From assembly GCF_001425025.1 (NCBI RefSeq), contig NZ_LMDE01000012.1, positions 101-64,100 on the forward strand: a stretch of DNA of 64,000 bases, given 5' to 3'. Shown piece by piece: positions 8,227 through 18,146 of this stretch (the first letter of the stretch is position 1; each line of letters begins with the position of its first letter). A model generated the notes under the pieces. It ran no database searches. It worked only from the letters and a program-made list of their open reading frames with translations, and was not told the DNA's origin. The DNA comes from Nocardioides sp. Root122 (lineage in GTDB: Bacteria > Actinomycetota > Actinomycetes > Propionibacteriales > Nocardioidaceae). Position numbers and translations under genes: made by a program.

Positions 8227-8646
8227 CTAACGCACCTCGAGCTGGAGCACGATCGAGGCGGGCTCGTGGCTCTCCACCTCGACCACGCCGGGGCGGTCGA
8301 TGGTGATCTGGTGCTCGCTGGTGCCGGCGTCGTAGGCGATCTCCTGCTCCGGCGTGCTGTGCACGTGGAACTCGCCGGCCGCGTCGGAGGTGATGGTGAG
8401 GTCGAGCGTCTGCCCGACCTCGAGCTCCACCCGCTCACCGTTGGGGGTGAACGTGTCGCCCTCGCGCGTCACCGTGACGGCCACGGCGTCGCCGTCGGCG
8501 CTGGCGCTGTCGCTGGTGGACTCGCTGGGGGAGCTGCTGCCCTGGGTGGCGGCCGGCTCGTCGTCACCCCCGTCGCCGCACGCGGCGAGCCCGAGGGCCA
8601 GCACGAGGGTGAGGGGGGCGAGGCGCGACAGGACGCGACGTGACAC
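8227..8646 (-). CDS. Cupredoxin-like lipoprotein
   Basis: 139-residue lipoprotein. The GTG start at 8646 is chosen because GGAGGAGA lies just upstream and the following signal sequence ends in the lipobox LAAC (C23). After a serine-rich, acidic linker (about 28-50), residues 51-139 form a small beta-rich domain; GEFHVHSTPEQE and VVEVESHEPAS resemble the cupredoxin-like fold of copper-handling or EfeO-type proteins. The usual Cys ligand of type-1 copper sites is not visible, so copper binding is uncertain; H/E/M-type ligands could be used. It is the first gene of a two-gene operon with the polytopic membrane protein, and is divergent from the acyltransferase gene. Confidence 0.7.
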   Translation of the reverse strand: MSRRVLSRLAPLTLVLALGLAACGDGGDDEPAATQGSSSPSESTSDSASADGDAVAVTVTREGDTFTPNGERVELEVGQTLDLTITSDAAGEFHVHSTPEQEIAYDAGTSEHQITIDRPGVVEVESHEPASIVLQLEVR

Positions 8647-8759
8647 GGTCTTCTCCTCCAGGAACCGGCAGGCACAGGACGGTGGCCACGAACGCGGCGG
8701 GCCGCCGGCTCTGCCAGAATCCCATGCGGGACAACATGATCGACGAGAGGGGGCACCAG

Positions 8760-10220
8760 ATGAGCGAGCGGAGCGAGCGTCTCCGGCCGCGGGACCTGGC
8801 CATCCTGGCCGCCGAGTCCCCCTCGACGCCGATGCACAACGCCACCGTCGAGGTGTTCGACCCGGGCGACTCCGGCTTCGACCACGACCGCCTGGTCGAC
8901 CTGATCGCCGACCGCATCGCGTTCGTCCCCCGCTACCGCCAGCGGCTGCAGCTGGTGCCCGGCCGGCTGGCCAACCCGGCATGGGTGGACGACGAGAACT
9001 TCGACCTCGGCTTCCACGTACGCCGCTCCGCGCTGCCGCGGCCCGGCAGCATGGACCAGCTGCGTGAGCTCGTCGCCCGGATCGCCTCCCGGCCGCTGGA
9101 CCGCAGCCGGCCCCTGTGGGAGTGCTACTTCGTCGAGGGCCTCGAGGGCGGTCGGGTCGCGCTGCTGGTCAAGAGCCACCAGATCCTGGTCGACGGCCGC
9201 GAGACGGTCGACATCGGGCAGGTGCTGCTCGACACCTCTCCCGACCGCTCGACGCTCGGCCACGACGACGAGTGGCGGCCCCGACGCACTCCCGGGCCCG
9301 TCGCGGCCGCGCTCGACGCCGTGACCGACAGCCTCGAGAGCCCGCGCACGCTCTGGTCCACGACGCGCGCCAACGCCGAGGCGCTGGGGCGGCAGGCATC
9401 CACCACCGGCGCCCGGTTCGCCGAGGTCGCCAACGCGCTGGCCGGTCGCGGACCGGTGCACTCCACGCCCGTGCACCGCCGGCTCTCCCAGCAGCGTCGC
9501 TTCATCGCGCTGCGCACCGAGCTCGCCGACTACCGCGGCATCCGCGAGGTGCACGGCGGCACCGTCAACGACGTCATCCTCGCCACCCTCGCCGGCGGCC
9601 TCCGCGGCTGGCTGATGACCCGCGCGGAGTCCATGGGCGGGCTCCGCACCATCAAGGCGATCGTGCCGATGTCGGTCATCGACGACGAGCTCGAGGCGAC
9701 GTCGCTCGGCAGCCAGGTCAAGGGACACCTGGTGCACCTGCCGATCAACGAGCCCAGCCCGGTGGTCCGGCTCCACCAGGTCAGCTACGACCTGAAGGCC
9801 CACCGCGACGACGGCCGCGCGGTGTCCGCCCGCCGGCTCTCCGGCATCTCCGGCTTCGCGCCCACCACCTTCCACGCCCTCGGGTCCCGCGTCGCGGCGG
9901 CGGAGCTGCGCCACGGGTTCCACGTGTCGATCACCAACGTGCCGGGTCCGCAGTTCCCGCTCTACGCCGACGGCGCCCGGATGCTGGAGTCGTACCCGGT
10001 CCACCCGCTCCTGCCCGACCACCCGCTGGCCATCGGCGTCACGTCCTACGACGGCGGGGTGTTCTACGGCATCACCGCCGACCGCGACGCCGTACCCGAT
10101 GCCGACACGCTGGGCCAGTGCGTGCTCGAGGCGCTCGACGAGCTCAAGGACTCCGCCTCCGACACGCGGCCGCGCGCACCGCGCGGCAAGTCGGGCTCCG
10201 GCCGGAAGGCGCGCACGTGA
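8760..10220 (+). CDS. WS/DGAT-family acyltransferase (wax ester synthase/diacylglycerol acyltransferase)
   Basis: 486-residue member of the bifunctional acyltransferase family that makes triacylglycerol or wax esters from acyl-CoA. Family features are PLDRSRPLWE (112-121) and NDVILATLAGGLRGWL in the C-terminal half. The catalytic HHxxxDG motif reads SHQILVDG (139-146): the first His is Ser, while the second, catalytic His140 and Asp145-Gly146 remain. The ATG at 8760 follows GAGAGGGGG. The C-terminus is lysine/arginine-rich. It overlaps the next gene by 4 nt (GTGA). Storage-lipid synthesis is common in Actinobacteria; whether this altered-motif paralogue is a main enzyme or a specialised one cannot be told. 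Confidence 0.85.
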   Translation: MSERSERLRPRDLAILAAESPSTPMHNATVEVFDPGDSGFDHDRLVDLIADRIAFVPRYRQRLQLVPGRLANPAWVDDENFDLGFHVRRSALPRPGSMDQLRELVARIASRPLDRSRPLWECYFVEGLEGGRVALLVKSHQILVDGRETVDIGQVLLDTSPDRSTLGHDDEWRPRRTPGPVAAALDAVTDSLESPRTLWSTTRANAEALGRQASTTGARFAEVANALAGRGPVHSTPVHRRLSQQRRFIALRTELADYRGIREVHGGTVNDVILATLAGGLRGWLMTRAESMGGLRTIKAIVPMSVIDDELEATSLGSQVKGHLVHLPINEPSPVVRLHQVSYDLKAHRDDGRAVSARRLSGISGFAPTTFHALGSRVAAAELRHGFHVSITNVPGPQFPLYADGARMLESYPVHPLLPDHPLAIGVTSYDGGVFYGITADRDAVPDADTLGQCVLEALDELKDSASDTRPRAPRGKSGSGRKART

Positions 10221-10561
10221 CCCGCCGCTACCTCCCGACCACGCTGCCGCGCCTCGCCGCGGCGTGGGACGCCGACGGGCCGGAGGTGCTCGACCCGGTG
10301 GTCGCCGAGGACGACGGCGAGGAGACCGAGTACGCCGCCCTCATGACCGCGGCCGACGCCTCGGCCGAGCTCCTGGCAGGGCTTCCCGACGGTCGCCGCA
10401 GGCGTGTCGTCGTGGTGGTCGAGACCCCCTCCGCGGAGGGCCCGGCCCGGTGGCGCGACGTCGTCGCGGTGCACGTCGACAGCGAGGACGACGCCGACCC
10501 GGACGACGACCTGGCGTGGTGGGCGACCCAGGAGGTCGGTGACCTCGTCGCCTCGCTTTGA
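10217..10561 (+). CDS. Small conserved actinobacterial protein, possibly DUF6912-like
   Basis: 114-residue acidic protein starting at GTG 10217, overlapping the acyltransferase stop by 4 nt and therefore probably translated from the same mRNA. The N-terminus RRYLPTTLPRLAAAW and the central EETEYAALMTAADASAELL resemble a family of short actinobacterial proteins of unknown function (DUF6912, from memory). There is no signal peptide or membrane segment. The very acidic stretch DSEDDADPDDDL is near the C-terminus. Function unknown. Confidence 0.6.
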   Translation: MTRRYLPTTLPRLAAAWDADGPEVLDPVVAEDDGEETEYAALMTAADASAELLAGLPDGRRRRVVVVVETPSAEGPARWRDVVAVHVDSEDDADPDDDLAWWATQEVGDLVASL

Positions 10562-10593
10562 GGCGCACGAGCGCGTCTGACACGATCAGCGGC

Positions 10594-12222
<1,629 letters not shown>

Positions 12223-12228
12223 GCCGCA

Positions 12229-12262
12229 CCGGCTCGGGCGGGGAGCTCCCCGCCCGAGCCGG
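12229..12262 (+). terminator. Perfect 34-nt palindromic hairpin after pruA
   Basis: Arms of 15 nt (12229-12243 and 12248-12262) around an AGCT centre form a perfect palindrome 6 nt after the pruA stop. There is no T-tract, as is usual for high-GC actinobacterial intrinsic terminators. It lies 37 nt before the next small gene. Confidence 0.6.
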
Positions 12263-12299
12263 CTGAGCCGTACGCCGTCGCGGGTGGGAGGATCGGGAC

Positions 12300-12479
12300 G
12301 TGATTCCACTGCACATGGGCGCCCTGCATCCGTTCGAGCAGGCGCTGACGCTCCTGCTCGCCTTCGGGCCGTTCGTGCTGCTCGGCGCGGTGATCTGGTG
12401 GCGCCGCGTCGGCGAACGTCGCACCGACGAGCAGATGGCCGCCGAGGAGGGCGTCGAGGAGCGCGAGCGCCTCAGCTGA
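12300..12479 (+). CDS. Small single-span membrane protein (59 aa)
   Basis: A 59-residue frame from GTG 12300 to TGA 12477-12479. Translation gives a short N-terminus (IPLHMGALHPFEQ), one hydrophobic helix (ALTLLLAFGPFVLLGAVIWW) and a charged tail (RRVGERRTDEQMAAEEG...). This pattern of a short HPFE-containing N-terminus, one span and an acidic tail is seen in small hypothetical membrane proteins of Nocardioides relatives. The start is also a possible leaderless one (GAGGATCGGGAC directly upstream of GTG). Function unknown. Confidence 0.65.
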   Translation: MIPLHMGALHPFEQALTLLLAFGPFVLLGAVIWWRRVGERRTDEQMAAEEGVEERERLS

Positions 12480-12552
12480 AGACGGGCACGTCCTCGTCGC
12501 GCAGCCGGCCGACGCCGGCCAGGGCGTCGTACGACTCCACGAGGAGGGTCAT
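12472..12552 (-). CDS. Possible 26-residue translationally coupled micro-ORF
   Basis: On the minus strand the DUF2505 gene stop overlaps an ATG (ATGA at 12552-12549) that opens a 26-codon frame ending at 12472, with product MTLLVESYDALAGVGRLRDE followed by DVPVFS. The stop-start overlap matches how real genes in this window are joined, but the frame is too short to judge by codon use and it overlaps the 3' end of the small membrane-protein gene by 8 bp. It could equally be a remnant of a longer protein. Confidence 0.25.
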   Translation of the reverse strand: MTLLVESYDALAGVGRLRDEDVPVFS

Positions 12553-13034
12553 CGACCCGCGAGCCACTCCACGCCGGTCTCGTGCTCCTTGTCGAGCGCC
12601 TTGACGAGCATGTCCGCCACCAACCCCTCGATCTTGCCGCCGACCAGCGGCAGCCGGACGGTGATCTCGAGGTCGACCCGCTCGGTGGTGCGTCCGCCGG
12701 ACTCGGTGAGGGTGGCGGTGCCGTGCATCTCACCGGGCTTGCCCGGGATGGTGACGTCGACGTCGGCGCGGTCCGGGGTGCGCCACGTCTCGACCTGGCG
12801 GATGCGGATCTCGTCGCCGACGACCTTGGTCGCGAACGACGGCAGGCTGGCGGTCGACTGCACCTGGTCGAGGGTGACCACCGTCCCGGTGGCGCCCGGC
12901 TCGGCCGTGGCGGTCCCGCGCAGGACCTTCATCCGCTCCAGCACCCGCTCGCGGAACGGCGCGTCGGTGAGCATCGCTGCGACGTCCTCCAGCGGTGCGT
13001 CGTAGGTGAGGTCCTTGACCACGCGCTTGCCCAT
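12549..13034 (-). CDS. DUF2505 domain protein (START/SRPBCC-like)
   Basis: 161-residue cytosolic protein that appears to be a DUF2505 member: KRVVKDLTYDAPLEDVAAML at the N-terminus, a central ETWRTPDRADVDVTIPGKPGEM segment and the C-terminal VRLPLVGGKIEGLVADMLVK, which resembles the long C-terminal helix of SRPBCC (START/Bet v1-like) folds. Such folds bind hydrophobic ligands, but no ligand is known for this family. The ATG at 13034 has GGAGGA upstream. It is divergent from gdhB across a 248-bp region that carries an 11-bp tandem repeat close to this start codon. Confidence 0.75.
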   Translation of the reverse strand: MGKRVVKDLTYDAPLEDVAAMLTDAPFRERVLERMKVLRGTATAEPGATGTVVTLDQVQSTASLPSFATKVVGDEIRIRQVETWRTPDRADVDVTIPGKPGEMHGTATLTESGGRTTERVDLEITVRLPLVGGKIEGLVADMLVKALDKEHETGVEWLAGR

Positions 13035-13062
13035 CGTCGGGTCCTCCTGCTGCCTTCTCGAA

Positions 13063-13128
13063 CCTGCTCGGTGCCTGCTCGGTGCCTGCTCGGTGCCTGA
13101 TCGGTGCCTGTCCGGCACCTGATCGGGC
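13063..13128 (+). repeat. Six-unit 11-bp tandem repeat (CCTGCTCGGTG)
   Basis: Six consecutive 11-bp units start at 13063, 13074, 13085, 13096, 13107 and 13118. The first three are identical (CCTGCTCGGTG), the fourth differs by one base and the last two diverge further. The array lies 29 nt upstream of the DUF2505 start, within the divergent DUF2505/gdhB region. The 11-bp period is close to one helical turn, so it could present repeated protein-binding sites on one face, or it may simply be a slippage-derived minisatellite. The rest of 13035-13282 holds the gdhB promoter and nothing else I recognise. Confidence 0.8.
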
Positions 13129-13270
13129 GGCTTCGGTGGCCGCCTCGACCGGTGCCGACATCATGGCGGACGGCGCGACCGAGGGCGAGGACCGGGCGGC
13201 GTCACACACCCGCACGGGCGAGGTGACCGGCGGGTACCGACCCGTGTTGTGAGGGTCACACCACGGGTTC

Positions 13271-13282
13271 TAGGGTCGGGGC
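13271..13282 (+). promoter_or_regulatory. Candidate -10 element of leaderless gdhB transcript
   Basis: TAGGGT (13271-13276) fits the TANNNT -10 consensus and lies 6 nt before the GTG start at 13283, with no room for a ribosome-binding site. Confidence 0.4.
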
Positions 13283-16200
13283 GTGGCGACGCCCGAGGAG
13301 ACCAAGGACCAGCAGCTCGACGCAGCGACGAAGGGCCGGGAGGAGTGGGCCGACCTGCTCCGGGCCTACTACCGGCACGTGGCGCCGGAGGAGGTCGCCG
13401 AGCGCTCGCCGGAGGACCTGTTCGGTGCCCTCGCCTCCCACCGCGAGCTCGCGTCGTCACGCCCGCAGGGCACCGCCGCCGTGCGCGTCGTGACCCCCAC
13501 GATGGCCGACGCCGGCTGGTCGGCGTCGGGGCGCTCCGTGGTGGAGGTCGTCACCGACGACATGCCGTTCCTCGTCGACTCGGTGACCATGGAGCTCAAC
13601 CGTCTCGGCCACAACGTGCACGCGGTGATCCACCCTCAGTTCAACGTCGAGCGCGCCATCACCGGCGAGCTCCAGCACGTGCACGCGCACGAGCCGCAGG
13701 ACGGCGGCCAGGCCGGCGTCGAGTCCTGGATGCACGTCGAGATCGACCGCACCGACGAGGAGGAGGCCGACGAGATCACGGCCGGCCTGCAGCGGGTGCT
13801 GGGCGACGTGCGCGAGTCGGTCGAGGACTGGGAGAAGATGCACGCCCAGGCGCTCGCCGTCGTCGCCGAGCTCGACGACAACCCGCCGCCGTTGTCGGAG
13901 AAGGAGCTGCGACAGGGGCGCGACTTCCTGCGCTGGCTGACCGACGACCACTTCACCTTCCTCGGCTACCGCGAGTACCACCTCGAGTCCGAGGAGGGGC
14001 ATCCCGACGAGTGCGGGCTGCGGGCGGTGCCGGGTTCCGGGCTCGGCATCCTGCGCTTCGACCAGGACCTGTCGAGCGCCTTCGCGAAGCTGCCTCCGGT
14101 CGCGAAGGCGAAGGCCCGCGAGAAGACGCTGCTCGTGCTGGCGAAGGCGAACTCGCGTGCCACCGTGCACCGCCCGGCGTACCTCGACTACGTGGGCGTG
14201 AAGAAGTTCGGGCCCGACGGAGAGGTGGTGGGGGAGCGACGCTTCCTCGGCCTGTTCTCCAGCGCGGCCTACACCGAGTCGGTCACCCGGATCCCGGTGC
14301 TGCGCGAGAAGGTCGACGAGGTGATGCGACGCGCCGAGTTCGACCCGCGCAGCCACGCGGGCAAGGCCCTCATGGACACCCTCGAGAACTACCCGCGCGA
14401 CGAGCTCTTCCACACCTCGCCGGCCGACCTGGCGCCGGTGGTGCAGGACGTGATGTTCGCCCGCGAGCGCCGCCAGCTGCGCGCCTTCGTCCGCCGCGAC
14501 ACCTACGGCCGCTACGTGTCCGTCCTGGTCTACCTCCCGCGCGACCGCTACAGCACCGCGGTCCGCGAGCGCTTCTCCGACATCCTGCGCGAGGACCTCG
14601 GGGGAGAGCACGTCGAGTTCACCGCGCGGGTCAACGAGTCGACCACGGCGCGCGTCCACTTCGTCGTCCACCCGCCCAAGGGCGGCCACATCCCCGAGAT
14701 CGACGTCGCCGACCTCGAGCGTCGCCTCATCGAGGCCTCGCGCTCCTGGCGCGACGACTTCATCGCGGCCGTCGTCAGCGAGCACGGCGAGGACCGCGGC
14801 TCGCGGCTCGCCCGCGCGTGGTCGCACGCGTTCCCGGAGGCATACAAGGAGGACTACTCCCCGCAGCGCGGCTCCGCCGACCTCGGCCGCATCGAGGCGA
14901 TCGAGGGCGAGGACGGCATCGACCTCGCGCTGTTCGACCAGGACGAGAAGGCCGGGGTCTACCGGCGCGGCGAGTCGCGGCTCAAGGTCTTCCGCGTGGG
15001 GGAGCCCCTGTCGCTGAGCAGCATGCTGCCGATGCTCACCTCGATGGGCGTCGAGGTGGTCGACGAGCGCCCCTACGAGCTCACCGGGCTGGCCCGCCCG
15101 TCCTACATCTACGAGTTCGGCCTGCGCCACGGCCGCGTCCTCCCGCCCCACGAGCGCACGCTGTTCGCCGAGGCGCTGCGGGCGGTCTGGGACGGCTACA
15201 ACGAGATCGACGGCTTCAACCAGCTGGTGCTCGCCGCCGGGCTGACGTGGCGGCAGGCCACGGTGCTGCGCGCCTACGCGAAGTACCTCAAGCAGGGCAA
15301 CTCGCCCTTCGCCCTCGACTACATCGAGGGGGCGTTGCGCAGCAACGTCGACATCACCCGACTGCTCGTCGAGCTGTTCGAGTCCCGCTTCGACCCGGGG
15401 CGCGGCGACCGGGCCCTCGAGGCCGACGCCGAGGCCCGGGCGGCGAAGGTGGAGGCCATCGAGGAGCGGCTGGCCAAGGCGCTCGACGACGTGGTCAGCC
15501 TCGACCACGACCGCATCCTGCGCTCCTACCGCACGCTGGTGCGAGCGACGCTGCGCACCAACTTCTTCCAGCGCACCGCCGACGGAGAGGTGCACCCCTA
15601 CATCTCGTTCAAGCTCGAGCCGTCGGCGATCCCCGACCTGCCCGAGCCGCGGCCGCGCTTCGAGATCTTCGTCTACAGCCCACGCGTGGAGGGCTCGCAC
15701 CTGCGCTTCGGCGCCGTCGCCCGCGGTGGCCTGCGCTGGTCCGACCGCCGCGACGACTTCCGCACCGAGGTGCTCGGCCTGGTCAAGGCGCAGATGGTGA
15801 AGAACACCGTCATCGTGCCCGTCGGGGCGAAGGGTGCCTTCTTCTGCAAGCAGCTGCCCGACCCGTCCGACCGTGACGCGTGGCTGGCCGAGGGCGTGGC
15901 CTGCTACAAGACCTTCATCTCCGGCCTGCTCGACATCACCGACAACCTCGTCGACGGCGAGACGGTGCCGCCGCGCGACGTGGTCCGCCACGACGGCGAC
16001 GACTCCTACCTCGTGGTGGCGGCCGACAAGGGCACCGCCACCTTCTCCGACATCGCCAACGGCGTGGCCAAGGACTACGGCTTCTGGCTCGGTGACGCCT
16101 TCGCCTCCGGCGGCTCCGTGGGCTACGACCACAAGGCGATGGGCATCACCGCCAAGGGTGCCTGGGTCTCGGTGCAGCGCCACTTCCGGGAGATGGGCGT

Positions 16201-18136
16201 CGACTGCCAGGCCGAGGACTTCACCGCGGTCGGCATCGGCGACATGTCCGGCGACGTGTTCGGCAACGGCATGCTCTGCTCCGAGCACACCCGCCTGGTG
16301 GCCGCGTTCGACCACCGCGACATCTTCCTCGACCCCGACCCCGACGCGGCAGCCTCCTACGCCGAGCGCCGCCGCCTCTTCGAGCTGCCCCGCTCCAGCT
16401 GGAAGGACTACGACACCTCGCTGATCTCCGAGGGCGGTGGGGTCTGGTCGCGCTCGGCCAAGTCGATCCCCGTCTCGACGCAGGTGCGCGCGGTGCTGGG
16501 CCTCGACTCCGGCGTGACGGCGCTGACCCCCGCCGAGCTCATGAAGGCGATCCTGCTCGCGCCGGTCGACCTTCTCTGGAACGGCGGCATCGGCACCTAC
16601 GTGAAGTCCTCCGAGGAGACCAACGCCGACGCCGGTGACAAGGCCAACGACGCGATCCGCGTCGACGGCCAGGACCTCCGCGCCAAGTGCATCGGCGAGG
16701 GCGGCAACCTCGGCTTCACCCAGCTCGGCCGGGTCGAGTACGCCCGCCTCGGTGTCGGCGGCGAGGGCGGTCGGATCAACACCGACTTCATCGACAACTC
16801 CGCCGGCGTGGACACCTCCGACCACGAGGTCAACATCAAGATCCTGCTCGACAAGGTCGTCCGGTCGGGGGCGATGGACGAGGCCGCCCGCAACGAGCTG
16901 CTCGCCGAGATGACGGAGGAGGTGGGGGCGCTCGTTCTGCGCGACAACTACGAGCAGAACCTCGCCCTCGCCAACGCCGAGGCGCACGCTCCGTCCCTGC
17001 TGCACGTGCACGAGGACTGGATGCGCGCACTCGAGCGGCGCGGCGTCCTCAACCGCGACCTCGAGGGCCTGCCCTCGACCCGGCAGGTACGCCGTCGCCT
17101 GGACCGCAAGCAGGCCCTGTCGGCTCCGGAGCTGTCGGTGCTGCTGGCGTGGACGAAGATCGTGCTCGCCGACGAGCTCATCCAGTCCGACCTGCCCGAC
17201 GACCCCTACCTCCGCGAGGACCTCCTCGCCTACTTCCCGAGCCGGATGAAGCCGGACCTCGAGGCGGCCATGGAGGACCACCCGCTGCGCCGCGAGATCA
17301 TCGTGACGCAGGTGGTCAACGACCTGGTCAACGGAGCCGGCATGACCTTCTGGCCGCGACTGGCGGGGGAGACCGGGGCCAGCCCGGCCGACCTGACGCG
17401 CGCCAACTTCGTGGCCCGCGAGATCTTCGGCTCACTGCAGCTGCGCCAGGAGATCGCCGGGCTCGACAACCTGGTGCCGGCCGAGCGCCAGACCCGGATG
17501 CGGATCGAGATGCGCACCCTCGTCGAGCGCGCCTCGCGCTGGCTGGTCACCAACCGGCGCCCACCGCTGGACTCGAGCGCCACCGTCGACTTCTTCCGCG
17601 AGCGGGTGCAGGCCGTGATGGCCGAGCTGCCCGACATCATGAGCGGTCGCGAGCGCGACGACTACGACGCCCGCGCGAAGCGGCTGACCCACCAGGGCGT
17701 CTCCGACGACCTCGCCTCCCGCGTCGCGGTGCTCGCCCCGGCCTACGCCCTCCTCGGCATCGTCGAGACGGCCGACCGGCTCGGGCTCGACCCCGCCGAG
17801 GTCGCGCGGGTGCACTTCGCGCTGGGGGAGCGGCTCGGCCTGCCGGCCCTCGTCGAGCGGATCTTCGCGCTGCCTCGCGACGACCGGTGGCAGACGATGG
17901 CCCGGGCCGCAGTGCGCGACGACCTCTACGGCGTGCACCAGCAGCTCACCGCCCAGGTCCTGGAGACGACCAGCGCCGACGACCCGGCTCCGGCCCGGGT
18001 CACCGCGTGGGAGGCCTCCGAGGAGGAGCTCGTCGGCCGCGCGGCCGGCACCCTCAAGGAGATCTGCCGCGAGGAGACCGCCGAGCTGGCTCGCCTCTCG
18101 GTCGGCCTGCGCGTGGTGCGGGGCCTGCTCGCCTGA
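13283..18136 (+). CDS. gdhB: Large NAD-specific glutamate dehydrogenase (180-kDa type)
   Basis: 1617-residue member of the L_180 class of NAD-dependent glutamate dehydrogenases (first studied in Streptomyces; GDH in mycobacteria), deaminating glutamate to 2-oxoglutarate. A long N-terminal region (about 1-750) with ACT-like regulatory segments precedes the catalytic core. The core carries ARGGLRWSDRRDDFRTEV (about 814 onward) and VGAKGAF with a lysine at about 850; the NAD-binding region follows (GEGGNLGFTQLGRVEYA, about 1139 onward). A long C-terminal domain completes the protein. Starts at GTG 13283, probably leaderless. With pruA nearby, this supports use of proline and glutamate as carbon and nitrogen sources. 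In mycobacteria this enzyme is inhibited by GarA; garA is not in this window. Confidence 0.93.
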   Translation: MATPEETKDQQLDAATKGREEWADLLRAYYRHVAPEEVAERSPEDLFGALASHRELASSRPQGTAAVRVVTPTMADAGWSASGRSVVEVVTDDMPFLVDSVTMELNRLGHNVHAVIHPQFNVERAITGELQHVHAHEPQDGGQAGVESWMHVEIDRTDEEEADEITAGLQRVLGDVRESVEDWEKMHAQALAVVAELDDNPPPLSEKELRQGRDFLRWLTDDHFTFLGYREYHLESEEGHPDECGLRAVPGSGLGILRFDQDLSSAFAKLPPVAKAKAREKTLLVLAKANSRATVHRPAYLDYVGVKKFGPDGEVVGERRFLGLFSSAAYTESVTRIPVLREKVDEVMRRAEFDPRSHAGKALMDTLENYPRDELFHTSPADLAPVVQDVMFARERRQLRAFVRRDTYGRYVSVLVYLPRDRYSTAVRERFSDILREDLGGEHVEFTARVNESTTARVHFVVHPPKGGHIPEIDVADLERRLIEASRSWRDDFIAAVVSEHGEDRGSRLARAWSHAFPEAYKEDYSPQRGSADLGRIEAIEGEDGIDLALFDQDEKAGVYRRGESRLKVFRVGEPLSLSSMLPMLTSMGVEVVDERPYELTGLARPSYIYEFGLRHGRVLPPHERTLFAEALRAVWDGYNEIDGFNQLVLAAGLTWRQATVLRAYAKYLKQGNSPFALDYIEGALRSNVDITRLLVELFESRFDPGRGDRALEADAEARAAKVEAIEERLAKALDDVVSLDHDRILRSYRTLVRATLRTNFFQRTADGEVHPYISFKLEPSAIPDLPEPRPRFEIFVYSPRVEGSHLRFGAVARGGLRWSDRRDDFRTEVLGLVKAQMVKNTVIVPVGAKGAFFCKQLPDPSDRDAWLAEGVACYKTFISGLLDITDNLVDGETVPPRDVVRHDGDDSYLVVAADKGTATFSDIANGVAKDYGFWLGDAFASGGSVGYDHKAMGITAKGAWVSVQRHFREMGVDCQAEDFTAVGIGDMSGDVFGNGMLCSEHTRLVAAFDHRDIFLDPDPDAAASYAERRRLFELPRSSWKDYDTSLISEGGGVWSRSAKSIPVSTQVRAVLGLDSGVTALTPAELMKAILLAPVDLLWNGGIGTYVKSSEETNADAGDKANDAIRVDGQDLRAKCIGEGGNLGFTQLGRVEYARLGVGGEGGRINTDFIDNSAGVDTSDHEVNIKILLDKVVRSGAMDEAARNELLAEMTEEVGALVLRDNYEQNLALANAEAHAPSLLHVHEDWMRALERRGVLNRDLEGLPSTRQVRRRLDRKQALSAPELSVLLAWTKIVLADELIQSDLPDDPYLREDLLAYFPSRMKPDLEAAMEDHPLRREIIVTQVVNDLVNGAGMTFWPRLAGETGASPADLTRANFVAREIFGSLQLRQEIAGLDNLVPAERQTRMRIEMRTLVERASRWLVTNRRPPLDSSATVDFFRERVQAVMAELPDIMSGRERDDYDARAKRLTHQGVSDDLASRVAVLAPAYALLGIVETADRLGLDPAEVARVHFALGERLGLPALVERIFALPRDDRWQTMARAAVRDDLYGVHQQLTAQVLETTSADDPAPARVTAWEASEEELVGRAAGTLKEICREETAELARLSVGLRVVRGLLA

Positions 18137-18146
18137 TGAGGACCTG

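Noticed and set aside
13063..13128. 11-bp repeat as part of a coding sequence
   Set aside because: The period is not a multiple of three, and the frames across it give no plausible protein; the DUF2505 start with its ribosome-binding site lies downstream of it.
13457..17281. 1274-codon minus-strand frame inside gdhB
   Set aside because: Shadow of the glutamate dehydrogenase gene; no motif, composition typical of antisense frames at very high third-position GC.
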